A stretch of DNA of 64,000 nucleotides from Coptis chinensis. Lineage: Eukaryota; Streptophyta; Magnoliopsida; Ranunculales; Ranunculaceae. The position numbers and the translations under genes were made by a program. The notes under the pieces were generated by a model, which saw only the letters and a list, made by a program, of their open reading frames with translations, did no database searches and was not told where the DNA came from. Shown here piece after piece: positions 21,239-32,958 of the stretch. Position 1 is the stretch's first letter; every line of letters begins with the position of its first letter. The stretch covers positions 83,233,501 to 83,297,500 of the forward strand of contig CM027378.1 in assembly GCA_015680905.1 (NCBI GenBank). The letters run 5' to 3'.

Positions 21239-21927
21239 CTATAGAAGAAGAATGATGCAAGACCTTTAATAAAGTAATAATAGATCCATATAGATAAGCT
21301 TCGAATTCAGTTAGAAAGCTTAAAAAATCCAGTTTAAAGGATGCAGGTGTACTGCATTCTTGCCTCCCTCTCTAGAGAATTCAAACTATGAGTGAAAATT
21401 AAGATTGTCACCAACAGTTTTTTGCATCTTCAGATCCTTGATTGAATGTCAAATAAGAGAATATCTAGTAAAAGGTATTTGAATACTACTACCTTACTAC
21501 TAAAATTTCCATAAGAGCTACATTCCATGGTAAAGAGAATTATAGCAACGCAATAGATAAATTATGAACAGTTTATGACTCAGAATATACTCTGTTACTG
21601 TATCAAAGCAATATTAATTGTGTACTATGACCAGCAAGCAACATGTCAAGGTGGCTTTCTAGTGTTGATTGATGCATTTAAAACAAATGCCTAGTGCAGG
21701 GAAAATGGGAAATACAAAAGAAATAGGATTTCGTAGTACAGAAAAAGGACCAAGACATTCTAAGTATACTTCCGGCTTGCAGTGAATGTTGGGACATTTA
21801 GTTCACATGTAGACATAGCTTCAATTTTTACAGATAAAGCAAGGGGTGCTACAGCCATAGAAGGAGCATGGACTTGGACACTAGGTTCTAGTCGTAAAAC
21901 CTTTCAAAAGATAATATAAGGCAAACC
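21239..21927. other. boundary between captured SSADH-like and hydrolase fragments
   Basis: No exon recognised. The junction of the two gene fragments lies here. Confidence 0.4.
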
Positions 21928-22034
21928 TCAAAATTTTCTAAACAATTAGCTGCTTTGTAAGCCTCCTGAGCTTTTGAAATGGGTGTATTCAGACCTTCAA
22001 GAGGACAACGAGGATATTCTGCACATGTGCATTT

Positions 22035-22036
<2 letters not shown>

Positions 22037-22102
<66 letters not shown>

Positions 22103-22110
22103 AAGAATCT
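22037..22110. repeat. (AT)n then (AAT)n microsatellite
   Basis: About 50 bases of AT dinucleotides followed by AATAATAAT. It lies just next to the last hydrolase exon. Confidence 0.9.
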
Positions 22111-22725
22111 GAGGTTACGATGTTGCGGCTACAATCCATTGGGGCTAAAGTTCCCATGGTTATCAACCATCGAAATTTGATATGAGAGCGAGAATCATGT
22201 TTTTATGGTTAAAATTTGATATGAGGACAGATTAATTATATAGCTAAATGTATGTTGATGACTGGAGCTTGATACAAAAAGAAAAACAAACAAGAGAAAG
22301 TCATACCATTCAAAATTAGAAGAGGGTGTGGTGCAATGGCTGGGATTGTGTCAGGTGAATCGAACTTGGATGCTAGACCAGGAGCTATCCTATCCCAAAC
22401 CTGCTCAAAAGTAGGGCTCGTCATTTTCATCACAGTTACATGGTGAAAAATGACAAAGCTGGAAAATTTTGAGATAGGTTGCACAAGGTACAAAATATAA
22501 CTGCCCTTCAAGCCATGAAGCATATACCGCATCATAAACGAAATGCCCATCTCCAAAGAGAAATAAGAACTTCTAATGGATAGGAATACCTCAAATGAAG
22601 GAGGATGGAATAAAGAGAGGAATGTACTTCTAGATAGCAAATACAGATTTTTAATGCTACTAACCTTTTCCACCACTTCTTTATCCAGGTTGTTCTTCCT
22701 AATCTCGACCGCAGCTTCTGCAACC

Positions 22726-22780
22726 ATGCATGCATTCCTGCGGCAAAAGAATTATCATATTCTCCCTTGGTGCAAATACA
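22726..22780. repeat. 54-bp direct repeat, copy 1
   Basis: ATGCATGCATTCCTGCGGC and the following 35 bases recur with one change at about 23069-23123. Copy 2 is the acceptor side of the GMHAWF exon; copy 1 joins the start of that exon to the EAAVEIRKN exon. It looks like a local template-switch duplication. Confidence 0.7.
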
Positions 22781-23068
22781 GAATTATCATGATTTGTTAA
22801 TATTTTTCTTTCTCTGCTTGTGATACTGGTGAGTTCACCTGTAAAGACAGGCTTTATATTGTCCACTCGAGCGTGCCATTTGTCATTATCTATAGCCCAT
22901 CTAAATCCCTACAATCATTTGACATATCCGTTAGCTTCTTTTGATACATAGTGCAATTTTTAGCAATCATTTCCTATTCACATGAGACGTCAAAACTATC
23001 GCTTGTGGCACCTGAACACCAATTATTGGGACAACCACTGCATACCGAGTATCCACAAAAGCAGCAAA

Positions 23069-23123
23069 CCATGCATGCATTCCTACGGCAAAAGAATTAT
23101 CATATTCTCCCTTGGTGCAAATT
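23069..23123. repeat. 54-bp direct repeat, copy 2
   Basis: Partner of 22726-22780; contains the intron 3' end and first codons of the GMHAWF exon. Confidence 0.7.
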
Positions 23124-25291
23124 ACTGAAACATTGCAAGTTAAATTTCCATTAGTACAAGTCTTATTTAACTGACCTCCAAGGGATTCACCAGTAATCCT
23201 GATCTTAGAATGGTCTATATCCTCTCTTTCTGTAAGGTAATCAACCAGTTTTATCAGATCCCATACCTGCCACAACTATTTCTTTAATAGAGAGCTCTTC
23301 ATAAACCACAATAGCAGAACACTGGCCAATATGATCTGACAGTAATTTGCACCTCCAAAAATGACATAACTACAACAAGTACAGGTAAGGCATCACAAAT
23401 TTAAACAGGACATGTTGATGGTATGGTCTGGTGGAATTCCTCCCAGTGGAAGTCTAGTTCACGAAAAATAATAAACTAAAAACAATTGATAATGCAACAT
23501 TAGCTATTCCTTCTTTAGTGCTCAGTTTTTCTCTTCAATTAAGTCATGCAAGTGAACTCATTAAATAAGCTTCTGACTAGTGTCCAACTCTCCACTTCTA
23601 TGGACTACAAAGTTATGGAAAGGCAGGATTCTCAATTGCTGTTGGAGATCAAGTTGTTCCAAGAGTAAACTCTTCAATATAAAACTAGAGAGCTATCAGT
23701 TCAATGAACGAACAAGCTATGAATGCTGGAAAGCATGAAGACATAGGCATATGACGAAAAAGAAGAGGGGAAAACCATGAAAGCCTGAATATCAAGTAGA
23801 AACATAAGGTATTGTCTCCCATTGATAAAAGAAAAATGATACTAATTATGTGGTCGCATTTAACAAGTTATCGGAAGAAATAATATGGTAGAAATCAAGA
23901 GTCAGTCTGTCAGAGTGTTGATGGAAAGATTATAACATTTTATTTTATGAAGGAGAATTACATCTAAATTCCTATTGGTTTGCACTTGCAAAGGGAAGAT
24001 GGTATGGGGATAACCGTTTACCCCAGGAACTGGATGGAATCAACATTAGAAAGATCCTCAAAACTGAATGGGCCCTGCCAAACCTCTGCCCTCCTCTTGG
24101 GTGATAACTCTTGACCTTAGCATGATTTTCAAAACGGTAAGGTAAAGCTCTCCTTACACCACAAGGAAATATATTGTATTAATTACTAAGAATGAATGAC
24201 TTGAATTGCTTCTTGGCATCTATTCTGGACACGAACAGTCATAGATTACTTCTCATGTAAGGGTTAGATACAAAAGTTTACACTACGACCAACATGATGG
24301 AACTTAAAATCACTATTTACATCTTACTCTATAGAGCATATGAGCTGTATCACTGTATGACTGTCTCTAAACACTCTCGTGAACAACATAATCTCAAAGC
24401 AAAGCCGGTCTAGGGATGTGTGATCAAAAGCAATAGGAAATATGGAAACTCAATTTACAACTTCTAAAACATGACGAGATTGGGTCAATCAAAATAACAA
24501 TTCCACAGAAAGATATATAATTAGCATAAAAAAACAATAATTTACATCCAAAATGAGAAAAATTAAGGACGAATACTAAAAAGAGCCTGTAAAATGGGAT
24601 TGGGGCGATCACAACATAAATATTCAACAGATAAAATAGAATCTCTAGCTCTAGTACCACATACATACATCACAAACCGTCTGCAAACATTAGAAGTAAT
24701 TCCAAATATGTATATCCAAAAAAAGGAAGAGGAATTAGACTTGATCAAGTATAAAGTTAACAAAATGCAAAGTGGCCATTTCCATCTCAATAATGGACGT
24801 CATCTGAAATTCAGAAACATGTGTCTTTAGTTCAAAAATTAAGCAGACACTCCATTACTCCGTTGGAAAATGCCATTGTACATAAACATCAATAGAAAAC
24901 ATATAATCAGATACATCAGGAAAACATCCAGTACATATTATGCATATAAACAATTTTTTGTCAAAACAGGAAAATGAAAGGATATACGTACATCTCAGTA
25001 TGTGGTTATATGTGCAGCTCGTTCACCATGATAGCGAGAATCAATTGCAATAGCAATATATCCCCTAGAAGCGTATGCCTTGAAACAATGAGAAAATATC
25101 ACGATGTTGCACATATGTAGAACGTAAATGACTAGAAGATTTCTAAGGACAAATACAGTGTTACTACCTCGAGCAATGGCCGCAGCCATTCCTTGCATTT
25201 GTGTGTGCTATGCAAAAAAACTATAGCTGGCCTCTTTTGTTGCTTGCTTTCTTTCATGCTCAGAGTTAATACTGGGAGGTGTCCTTGCTCA

Positions 25292-27628
25292 CTGGCCTAT
25301 TTAAGAAAATGGACAATAAATGTTATGACACAGTCCAAAGAATTTGTTACTTGCATAGTTTTAAACAGGAAAAGTTGTTCCTAGTCCGAATATATCATGT
25401 ACTCAGAGTGTGGGATACTCGACACTACCTGATACCCAAATAATTATTGCAGAAGGTGAAAAAATTTGTTTCTTTTTTCATCTAAATCTCTAAACACTTT
25501 CTCTTCCTTCTAATGAGTTATGCTCCACATTTTCCTCCAAATTTATTCAGAACTAAGGTATGCAAATGAATATTTATTTTTCTTTTTCTTTTATATCTTT
25601 CTTTACTCAACAAGGACTTGGTTGCCAACCAATTTCGATGAGTAGAGTGACTTAATTGTAGTTGTGAAGGAATCATAAGTAATACATTGGGCACTCCTGT
25701 CAAAATAACTCAGCTTAAGACGAACTGAAAACAAGTACATATTCTTTCCAATAGCTTAATGATCTCTACACTCATTAAGACCCTTTCTGAGGCAGGGCCA
25801 CCCAAGACCTAGATACTCTAATAGAAGACCATCAGTTCCCCAATCAATCCTACCTATTTTATTTGTGAGTAATAACAAGCTAACGATAATCTTATTCTAA
25901 TACCCTGAACAAGATTTTTACCCGATTAGCTAGTGCCTTATCAAAATAAAGAAAAGGAAAAAACAAAGGTGAAAGTTAGCTTGTGCGTGACTGCCAGAGG
26001 GTAGAAAACTTAAAAGCTAAAGTGATGTAAGGAACAATTGTCTTTTCTATTCATCTTCCTGGCAGAAATAGTTGAGAGTTTGATTGCTCAAAAAATAATT
26101 TCCAGAAATAAATCGAGCAAATGAGAATGCAATCTATTTTATTATCCCACCTAAAAAAAGAAAAGAAAAATCTGAACCAAGATTTTCCCATCAACTATAA
26201 AAAGTTAAAAACCATAAAGGTTACTGTTGGGAAAATGGTGCAGAGGTGTCTTGACGAGTTTTCTCTTTTTCTTAATTTATTTTATTTGTCCATGAGGAGT
26301 TAAACTGGGATAGATGGAAAAGGAAAACACATCGACGCAACCTGACCTTTTCATCCAAAAAGTAGAATGCATTATAAGCTGAGAATCTGGTGCAGCTTTT
26401 CATCTCAGAATCTCCACATGTGGCAAAAAAATGCAACTTGGCAAGTCCTGCTGCCCTGATGCAAATAATCCACACATAAAATTGAGAAACTACTATTAGT
26501 ATGTGATTAAGTACAACTTTTATCATAAACAGTTGGAATTTCATCCTAAACTCGTTCAACTTTGAATGCCGCAGTTAACATGTTATCTATGGCATAAAAA
26601 TAAGAATTCTAAGTTCAACAAAGAATCATATGAGTGTCCTCTCACTAAGTTTTCTTATGAGATAGAGGAAAATTATCTACAAATTATATGAAGAAGGCCC
26701 TGCTAGTACACTAGTGAATCCCACATGGGAAAACAACGAGGAAAAACAAAAAACCACAGAAGAAAAAAGAAAAAGGACCTAGGGAGTTAAATACTAACAA
26801 GTTCTCATTATTTACAAATTTCATAACCATCATGTTCGAAGGATAGAGACTACAGAATTAAGTTTCAGTTGTATTGTTGAGAGTGAGTCAAGGGTGAGCT
26901 CAAAGGTTTAGCATAGATGATTAGGAAAAATTGTAGATAAAGAATTCTTCCTCCTCAACAATTACTGGGTGCTACTATAGAACTCAAATGATCTCGAGGA
27001 TGAGGGTATCCATTCTGTACATTCAATAGGACTTTGACACCCATTATGTGCATTCGATAGCACTTTGACATACACATTGCAGTCTAAACCTTATTTGTTC
27101 TTTTATATTGTCCCGTGCACTGTTTTGGTTCATACAGGTATACTCATTTTTTATTCATACTCTGAGGAAGTAAGACACATTCAAAGTTGGTAGGTCGTCA
27201 AGGCCAATTGAAAATGAGGTTGAGCGGTTAGGTCATCTTACCTCAGACTCACTTAGAAGCTTAATTTGGTGCCCTTTTCCAAATGCATTCACCACATTAG
27301 TTGATTCCTACAAAAATAATAATCAAAAGCCGAGGTGAGTCCAACTTCGTAATGAATATCACAAACTAAACCACATCTAAACAAAAGTAAAACTTTCAAG
27401 AAAAGTAAAACCTTAGAGTAAGTATGACTAAACAACCTAAAAGTAAAACCTTTCGTTGAAAATCCTGTCTAGACCTTACTATGACATTTGCTCAGTTAAT
27501 TTGCACATAAATAAATATTAAATATTTTATTTTAGCTTCCTATCTACAGATTATAAGATAACAATATACAAGCTGAACGCACTAATACAATATTTTCTTA
27601 TAACATTTTAATTTAGCAATATACAACC
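25292..27628 (-). other. right part of insert 1, uncertain exon-like pieces
   Basis: One possible exon at about 26340-26465 reads AAGLAKLHFFATCGDSEMKS. Another at about 27240-27310 reads NVVNAFGKGHQIKLLSES. I do not recognise them and they may be noncoding. No transposase and no CACTA right terminus found. Confidence 0.3.
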
Positions 27629-27631
27629 GGT

Positions 27632-28888
27632 TCTAGGTAGCTTAGAGTGAGCTAGCATGCATCTCATCCTCTCTACAATAGTACGGTTCATTCTCTCTGC
27701 TAATTCATTCTGTTGCGGTGTCTTAGGAACGGTATGCTCATGACAAATCCCATGACTCTGGCAATACTCTTCAAATGGCCCAATATACTCACCCCCATTA
27801 TCTAAGCAAATGCACTTCAACAACTTCCCAGTCTCTCTTTCCACCATGCTGTGGAATTTCTCAAACATGCCAAGTACTTCATCCTTGGTCTTCAGACCAT
27901 ATGCCCATACCTTTCTTGATGCATCATCAATGAAGGTCACAAAGTATAAAGCTCCCCCGTGGGACTTCACTTTTATAGGACCACATAAGTCTATGTGCAC
28001 TAGTTCAAGGACATTGTCCTTTCTGTGAGACGAAAATCTTTGGAAAGACACCCTGTATTGTTTTCCTACCAAACAGTGAGTACATGTATTTAAATATGTA
28101 CCTTTGATGTTTGGCAAGACCTTTTGCTTAGCAAGAACTTTCATCCCTTTTACGCCCATATGACACAATCTCTTGTCCCACAGTTTGGAGGAAGCTTATT
28201 CTTCTGCCGCATTCACTTCTACTTTACACAAACTAGCCTGTGTTTTGTAAAGAGAGCAAGTTTTTTTCCCTCTGGCTGCTGCAATGGAACCTCTGCTCAG
28301 TTTCCATACCCCGTTATCAAATGAGTTTACAAAGCCACGTCATCTAACTTCCCTGCCGAAATTAGGCTTAGCCGAATGTCAGGGACATGTGTTACATCCT
28401 TAAGTGTCAAGGTGTAGCCGACATTGGTTTCTATATGAATATCACCAATGCCTATAATCTTTGAGACTCCACTGTTACCCATCTTCACTTCACCATATTC
28501 ACCACAGCTGTAGGTAGTGAAGAATCCCCTGTGCGGTGTGACGTGATAGGATGCTCTTGTATTTATCACCCACTCTGTATCATGGCCTGATGTACTAAGA
28601 CAACATACACCATAATCTGACACAATTCCCACTAGATCATCGACTAGTGCGGTAGTATCTCTGCCTGTGTTTCCGTTCCTCTACACCATGTCTTCATGTA
28701 CACAGTTATTCTTCTCATCCCTCTTCAGTGTTCTGCACTCATACCTGAAGTGACCCTTGGTGGCACAATAGTAACATTGCCTCTATGCCTTAGGAGTTGT
28801 AGCTTCACCCCTAGATTTACTTCTGTCATCACCTCTAAAACGAGATGGTTTTCTGTTTCTACCTCTTCCCCGTTTCTCTGTGACAAAG
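27632..28888 (-). pseudogene. copia A zinc knuckle, protease and integrase
   Basis: Minus-strand order: knuckle CYYCATKGHFRYEC (about 28745-28790), protease TEWVINTRASYHVTPHRGFF with VPDIRLSLISAGKLDD, pre-integrase CHMGVKGMKVLAKQK, and integrase core ELVHIDLCGPIKVKSHGGAL, CLDNGGEYIGPFEEYC, TPQQNELAERMNRTIVERM. The retropepsin D-T-G is N-T-R (both by G-to-A changes), so the protease is catalytically dead. The integrase Asp, Asp and Glu are still visible. The 3' end is cut by insert 1. Confidence 0.85.
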
Positions 28889-28893
28889 ATCTC

Positions 28894-31463
28894 TATAACA
28901 CCCCGTGTTTTACTTTTACTTTTCATAGTACCATAATAGTAATAATAATAATAATATATAAAACAAAAATAGGATAGATATTAGTAAGGATAGAAAACCG
29001 AGTATGGTTAAGAGATAAACCTTCCTTCCTTGTTTTTAGGGGGGTTTGAAAAAAAACAAAAAAGAGTTAGCACGGAGTTTTTAAAAAAGGACAGAAAAGT
29101 GATACACAGAGAGAAAAAAAAAAAAAAAAGAGTTTTACTGAGAGAGGAAAAAAAGGGTTTTTTGATAGATAGTTAATAGTTGGAGCTAATCACGGGTGAG
29201 TAGTTATATATATTTCTTTTAAATCTAATTCACCGAAACAAAGAAAAAGACTTTACTCTCGGAGTTTTCTGCTCCATTTTTGTTCTGCTTATTCTTCTCG
29301 CGCTAGTTTTTCTTGTCCTGCCTATTGTTAAACTAGTTAAATGTTATATATGGTTTTCTTAAATAATGAAATTTATTGGACTGTTGAAACTCTGTTATGT
29401 GCATTAATGTCTGTGCAAGCCTAGAGAACAAAGAATTGTCGTGCATATGATTTGAACTTGTATAATAGGTATAATGTTATTGTTTTGAGTTGTTGGTTGA
29501 TGTCGGAGAATTAAGGCGTTGTTATGTTGGTTGATTGGTTGATTGGGTGGGTGTTGTGATGGAAGGAGGCGTTAATGGCGTCGAACGCCATTGGTGAGCA
29601 GTGAGGGTTTTGGGGTTTTGAGTATACCCTATAGTTTTGGTTGTTGATGGGGATCAATACCCAACAGTTTGGTGGTGATTGTAGCTGGACAGTGGTGCGG
29701 AGGAAGCTTCGACAGGTGTTAATGGTGGCACGATTGAGTTTTGGAGCAGCGAGGGTTTTGAGTTTTGATGGTATCAAATTGTTGGTTTTTTCGTCATGAT
29801 AAAAACCGCTGGGATGAATGGGGAGGAGGAGGAGAATTGGTGGTCGGAATTCGGGTTGGAACGTGGTGGAGGAGAGCTGGTGAGGAAGGAAGACGAACCT
29901 GGTTCAGTTTCTAATTTGGTTGGGCCTTGGGCTGAAGTTGGTTAGTTTAGTTGTTGGGCCGATTTTCTTTTATTTTGTGGGATTGGTCTTTTTAGTTATG
30001 TGGATCTGGTTAACATTATTTGAATATTTTGTTTGAGTCATGGGCTTGGCTAGTTAGGTCTGAACTATGACCTTAGTCATGAGCCCATGAGCCATACACA
30101 TTTACCTTAGCCATGACATGAACTATGACCTTAGCCATGAACCCTGGCTAGGACCATAAACCTGTTGAACATGGAAATGACATGTTGACTTTGACCTTGA
30201 CCTTGACCATTGACCGTTGATCATTGACGGTGGAATGTTAACTTTTTCCATATTTTCACATATTTAATTTTATGGACAAATGTAATAGTAAAATGTTGTT
30301 GAAAATTGTATAACCTTGTTTGTCATTATCTAATTAAGATTTGACGTGAGTAGTGTGTAAAACATATAAATATTGGCACGTAACAAGAGGAGAATTCTTA
30401 TAAGACTTAGATATATACATTTTTTATGAGAATTAAACTACATATGGACTTAGATTCATGGACTTTAGTATTGGGCTTTTGATGGTTGATCAGTTTGACT
30501 TGACTTGTGATTTGGACTCGAATAATTATGCATGATATTTGGAAATGAGATTTTATGACTGATGATGTCATATGCTAGGTGGGCATTTATTGAATGTGCC
30601 ATAAATGGCCTGTTAGCGTTATAAAGGGGTATTCATTGACTGTGCCATGAATGACCTGGGTATTCATTAAATGTGCATGAATGACCAGATTGTTTGGACT
30701 GCCCTAGAGAGGAACTAAGGTATTCGCCTTGCGGGTTAGTTGTATTCCTTGAGTGTACGAGAATGTAGGGTTGGGTATTCCTTGAATGTGACAGGAATGA
30801 CCCAGGGCATTCATTGAATGTGCCATTAATGACCTGACTTTTATGCCATAAGAGGCTTGGTTTTATGAGCATTAAAAATCCATAGATGGCTGTGACTCAC
30901 AAGTACGAGTTTACAAGAGGGATATATGATGTTTTATGCGAGACAAATAAGATTAAGAGCTACGTAAGGCTTGATTCCAATCTTGAAAGATTTGGATATG
31001 TAGGCAGCTTTGAGCAAAAGTGCAGCCACCATATTACATATTACATATTAGTTTAGTGATAACTATGTGGTATCAATTAGACTTCAATGTCTTAAATGAG
31101 GTTTTGATTATGAATGGAAATTTGACTAGTTGAGCTAAATCCTTTTATTGTGATGTCTAACTCTGTTTTGCAGAGGGGTAGGATCCGTTAATCTTGTATG
31201 CAGGGACGTAAATATCCTACCCTAAGACGACGTGATGGCTTAAAGGTAAAGTGTATAAAACTCATATTTAAATAAGTTATTATATGTGTATTTAATGAAT
31301 GGAATGTAAGTGGTTTTTATACTGTGAGTTAATTTTGGAAAAATAGGTTATTAGGGTTTCGTTTCATCTTGAGTTTTCAGATGATTGAATAGGGTGACGA
31401 TTGAGATATTTATATCCTGGAAAATTCCCTATTTTAGATTTTCTGGAAATTTGGGGTGTGGCA
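28894..31463 (+). mobile_element. LTR-like element L, copy L2 (2.57 kb)
   Basis: Flanked by a 5-bp duplication ATCTC (28889-28893 and 31464-31468). Removing it restores the copia A sequence seen in element B at about 40913-40935. Ends are TATAACACCCCG and GGGGTGTGGCA, a decayed TGT...ACA inversion. The 5-bp duplication and ends suggest a solo LTR or a noncoding LTR-type element. It contains W-box-rich and TGGGCC-rich stretches. No ORF of note. Confidence 0.72.
30184..30235 (+). promoter_or_regulatory. W-box cluster in L2
   Basis: Six TTGAC cores (GTTGACT, several TTGACC, ATTGACGG) in about 50 bp. W-boxes are WRKY factor sites. The homologous part of L3 holds a much larger array. Confidence 0.6.
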
Positions 31464-31468
31464 ATCTC

Positions 31469-32058
31469 TGAGTGAGAGGAGCTACCTTTTGAACTCCTTC
31501 TAGTCTCCTCATTCAACAAAGATGCGGTAGCCATCTCCATGGAAACGATTCCATCCTTGGCTGCTCCGTGTAGAAAGACTACTAACGTCTCCCAACTTTC
31601 GGGTAGAGATCCTAATAGAAACAAAGCCTCAAATTCGTCTCCCAAATTAATCTTCATCAAATACATCTGATTGATGGTATTCTATACTTCGTTAAGATGC
31701 TCAGACATTGAAGAACCTTCTTGGTACTTCGTGTTGGCAAACTTCTTAACAACCAGCACTTTGTTTCTGCCCGACTTCCTCTCATAGAGGTCTTCGAGTT
31801 TCTTCTACAAGCCAAAAGTTGTAGTCTCTTGGGATACATGGTGAAAGACACGTCGTCAATCCACTGTCGAATGTATCCAATTGCTTTTCTATCAAGCTTG
31901 CTCCACTCAGCCACAGCGACCGATTCCGATCTTTCTCCTCCATTCTCAATGGGTTGTGCCAAGTCCTTGCAATAAAGGAAGTCTTCCATCTTGGCTTTCC
32001 AAATGGTGTAGTTCTTCCTATTTAGACTCATCATGCGAGTGTTTACGGAATTGTCCAT
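31469..32058 (-). pseudogene. copia A Gag
   Basis: Begins MDNSVNTRMMSLNRKNYTIW and continues KAKMEDFLYCKDLAQPIEN and AEWSKLDRKAIGYIRQWIDD; the second frame gives GDEFEALFLLGSLPESWETL and MATASLLNEETRRS. This is the UBN2-type Gag of Ty1/copia elements. A frameshift near 31660-31860 splits it, and L2 interrupts it at 31463 before the zinc knuckle. Confidence 0.82.
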
Positions 32059-32149
32059 GTCTACAAGTTATTTAAACTCAAATCTTCTCTCAGGAGTTTT
32101 GTCAAACACCTTACGACCAAGATTTGGATAACACCTTAGGCTAATCGAA

Positions 32150-32166
32150 CCAAAGCTCTGATTTCA
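32150..32166 (-). promoter_or_regulatory. primer-binding site of copia A
   Basis: On the minus strand, directly after the LTR, AGTGAAATCAGAGCTTTGG resembles TGGTATCAGAGC, the initiator-tRNA-Met site, with two changes. Confidence 0.7.
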
Positions 32167-32168
32167 CT

Positions 32169-32912
32169 TGTTGGGGTTTAACACCGATACCAATCGATTC
32201 CCCACTACACAGATAACTTGAATTTGAACAATAACAACTCCAATCAACAATATAAATATTCCCTACAACCAAACTAACATGCCCAACTCGCTAAACAATT
32301 ATTAACAACAAATAATAATGTAAAGCAGTAAAAGCAAAACACAACACAAATATATACCGTGGTTCGGCCAATGGTGCCTAGTTCCACAAGAGTTAGTTCT
32401 TATATAAAGTGGTAAGGAATATTATAATCACTCCTTTGCAGTCTCTCACTTTACTAGATCACTCCTCTCTCTTTACAGGCTTGTCTCTTTGTAAAAGTTA
32501 TCTGTCAATCTTGATTGCTTTCAAGATTGGGTTTCTCTCTTTGTTCTTTTGTATTTTCGTGTCTCTTCTGAGTGTTAGGTTTTGCCAAAAACCCCAACCT
32601 ATATTGTAAACTTGCGGTTCACCAAAAAATAAAATCCTGCCGAAAATAGGCATGGGTGCGGGGCGCGCCTTGGGCAAGGCCAAGTCGAGCGCACGGCGCC
32701 CTCAACGAGCTGGAGGTCGACCAAGGTATGGGCGCGGGGTGGGCCTTGGGCAAGGCCAAGTCGAGCGCGTGGAGCCCTCAAAGAACTAGAGGTCGACCAA
32801 GGCATGAGCGCGGGTTGCACCTTGAGCAAGACTGATAGGAGAGCGCACGCGCTCAGGCTTCTCCATGCAGCCTGTACTCTTTTTTCTCCTCATATAAGGG
32901 ATAACTCCAACA
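32169..32912 (-). repeat. copia A 5' LTR, 744 bp
   Basis: Plus strand reads TGTTGGGGTTTAACACCG ... GGATAACTCCAACA. Ends and body match the two LTRs of element B. It is longer because of a 76-bp GC-rich tandem repeat (32652-32830) that B has only once. Confidence 0.88.
32652..32830. repeat. 76-bp GC-rich tandem repeat in the LTR of A
   Basis: Units 32652-32727, 32728-32803 and a partial third. Each holds GGGCAAGGCCAAGTCGAGCG and GAGGTCGACCAAGG. It is much richer in GC than its surroundings. Confidence 0.82.
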
Positions 32913-32948
32913 GTCAAAAGTAATGTCCAATGCAGTATAGGTTTTGCA
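32913..32948 (-). pseudogene. host gene exon, start only, cut by copia A
   Basis: These 36 bases are host DNA between elements A and B. On the minus strand they follow a TTGCAG acceptor and continue the reading frame of the exon at 51118-51264 (phase 2), giving AKPILHWTLLL. Element A interrupts the exon. The product is unidentified. Confidence 0.55.
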
Positions 32949-32958
32949 CTGCAATTTT

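Larger units (their letters stand above)
21928..25291 (-). pseudogene. alpha/beta-hydrolase gene fragment, about eight exons with introns
   Basis: Exons in order on the minus strand: 25168-25291 (GHLPVLTLSMKESKQQKRPA, IVFLHSTHKCKEWLRPLLE), about 24992-25078 (AYASRGYIAIAIDSRYHGER), 23176-23266 (WDLIKLVDYLTEREDIDHSK, then GESLGG nucleophile elbow), 23012-23082 (GMHAWFAAFVDTRYAVVVPI), about 22838-22912 (GFRWAIDNDKWHARVDNIKP), about 22664-22723 (EAAVEIRKNNLDKEVVEKV), about 22305-22401 (VWDRIAPGLASKFDSPDTIP) and about 21928-22025 (EYPRCPLEGLNTPISKAQEA). This matches a conserved plant alpha/beta-hydrolase family of unknown substrate. Defects: a TGA after HITTY where the family has Arg, Tyr in place of the expected Asp before PRCPL, and no C-terminal His region or N-terminus. 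Confidence 0.75.
18709..27628. mobile_element. CACTA-type insert 1 (8.9 kb) carrying gene fragments
   Basis: Left end CACTACCAAAAGAATG, followed by about 400 bp rich in CCGTCGGATA-type subterminal repeats, is typical of CACTA/En-Spm termini. The insert sits between two contiguous parts of copia A integrase. The right end (AGCAATATACAACC) does not match the expected inverse, so it is lost or rearranged. I saw no transposase. The interior holds fragments of at least two host genes, all on the minus strand. Confidence 0.62.
16733..32912 (-). mobile_element. Ty1/copia element A, nested and split, 3' LTR missing
   Basis: Minus strand, 5' to 3': LTR 32169-32912, primer site, gag 32058-31469, [element L2 28894-31463], knuckle-protease-integrase 28888-27632, [CACTA-type insert 18709-27628], integrase end-RT-RNase H 18705-16733. 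Comparison with element B (same family) shows that each insertion interrupts one continuous sequence. The 3' end and 3' LTR are truncated at 16733. Confidence 0.85.

Noticed and set aside
21888-22180. ORFs with poly-(Tyr-Ile)
   Set aside because: Translation of the (AT)n microsatellite.
18709-27628. Alpha/beta-hydrolase and SSADH as functional host genes
   Set aside because: Both lack essential parts, the hydrolase has a premature stop and a changed key residue, and both sit inside an insert that splits a retrotransposon gene.
27608-27628. CACTA right terminus of insert 1
   Set aside because: AGCAATATACAACC is not the inverse of CACTACCAAAAG; only the GGT flank fits.
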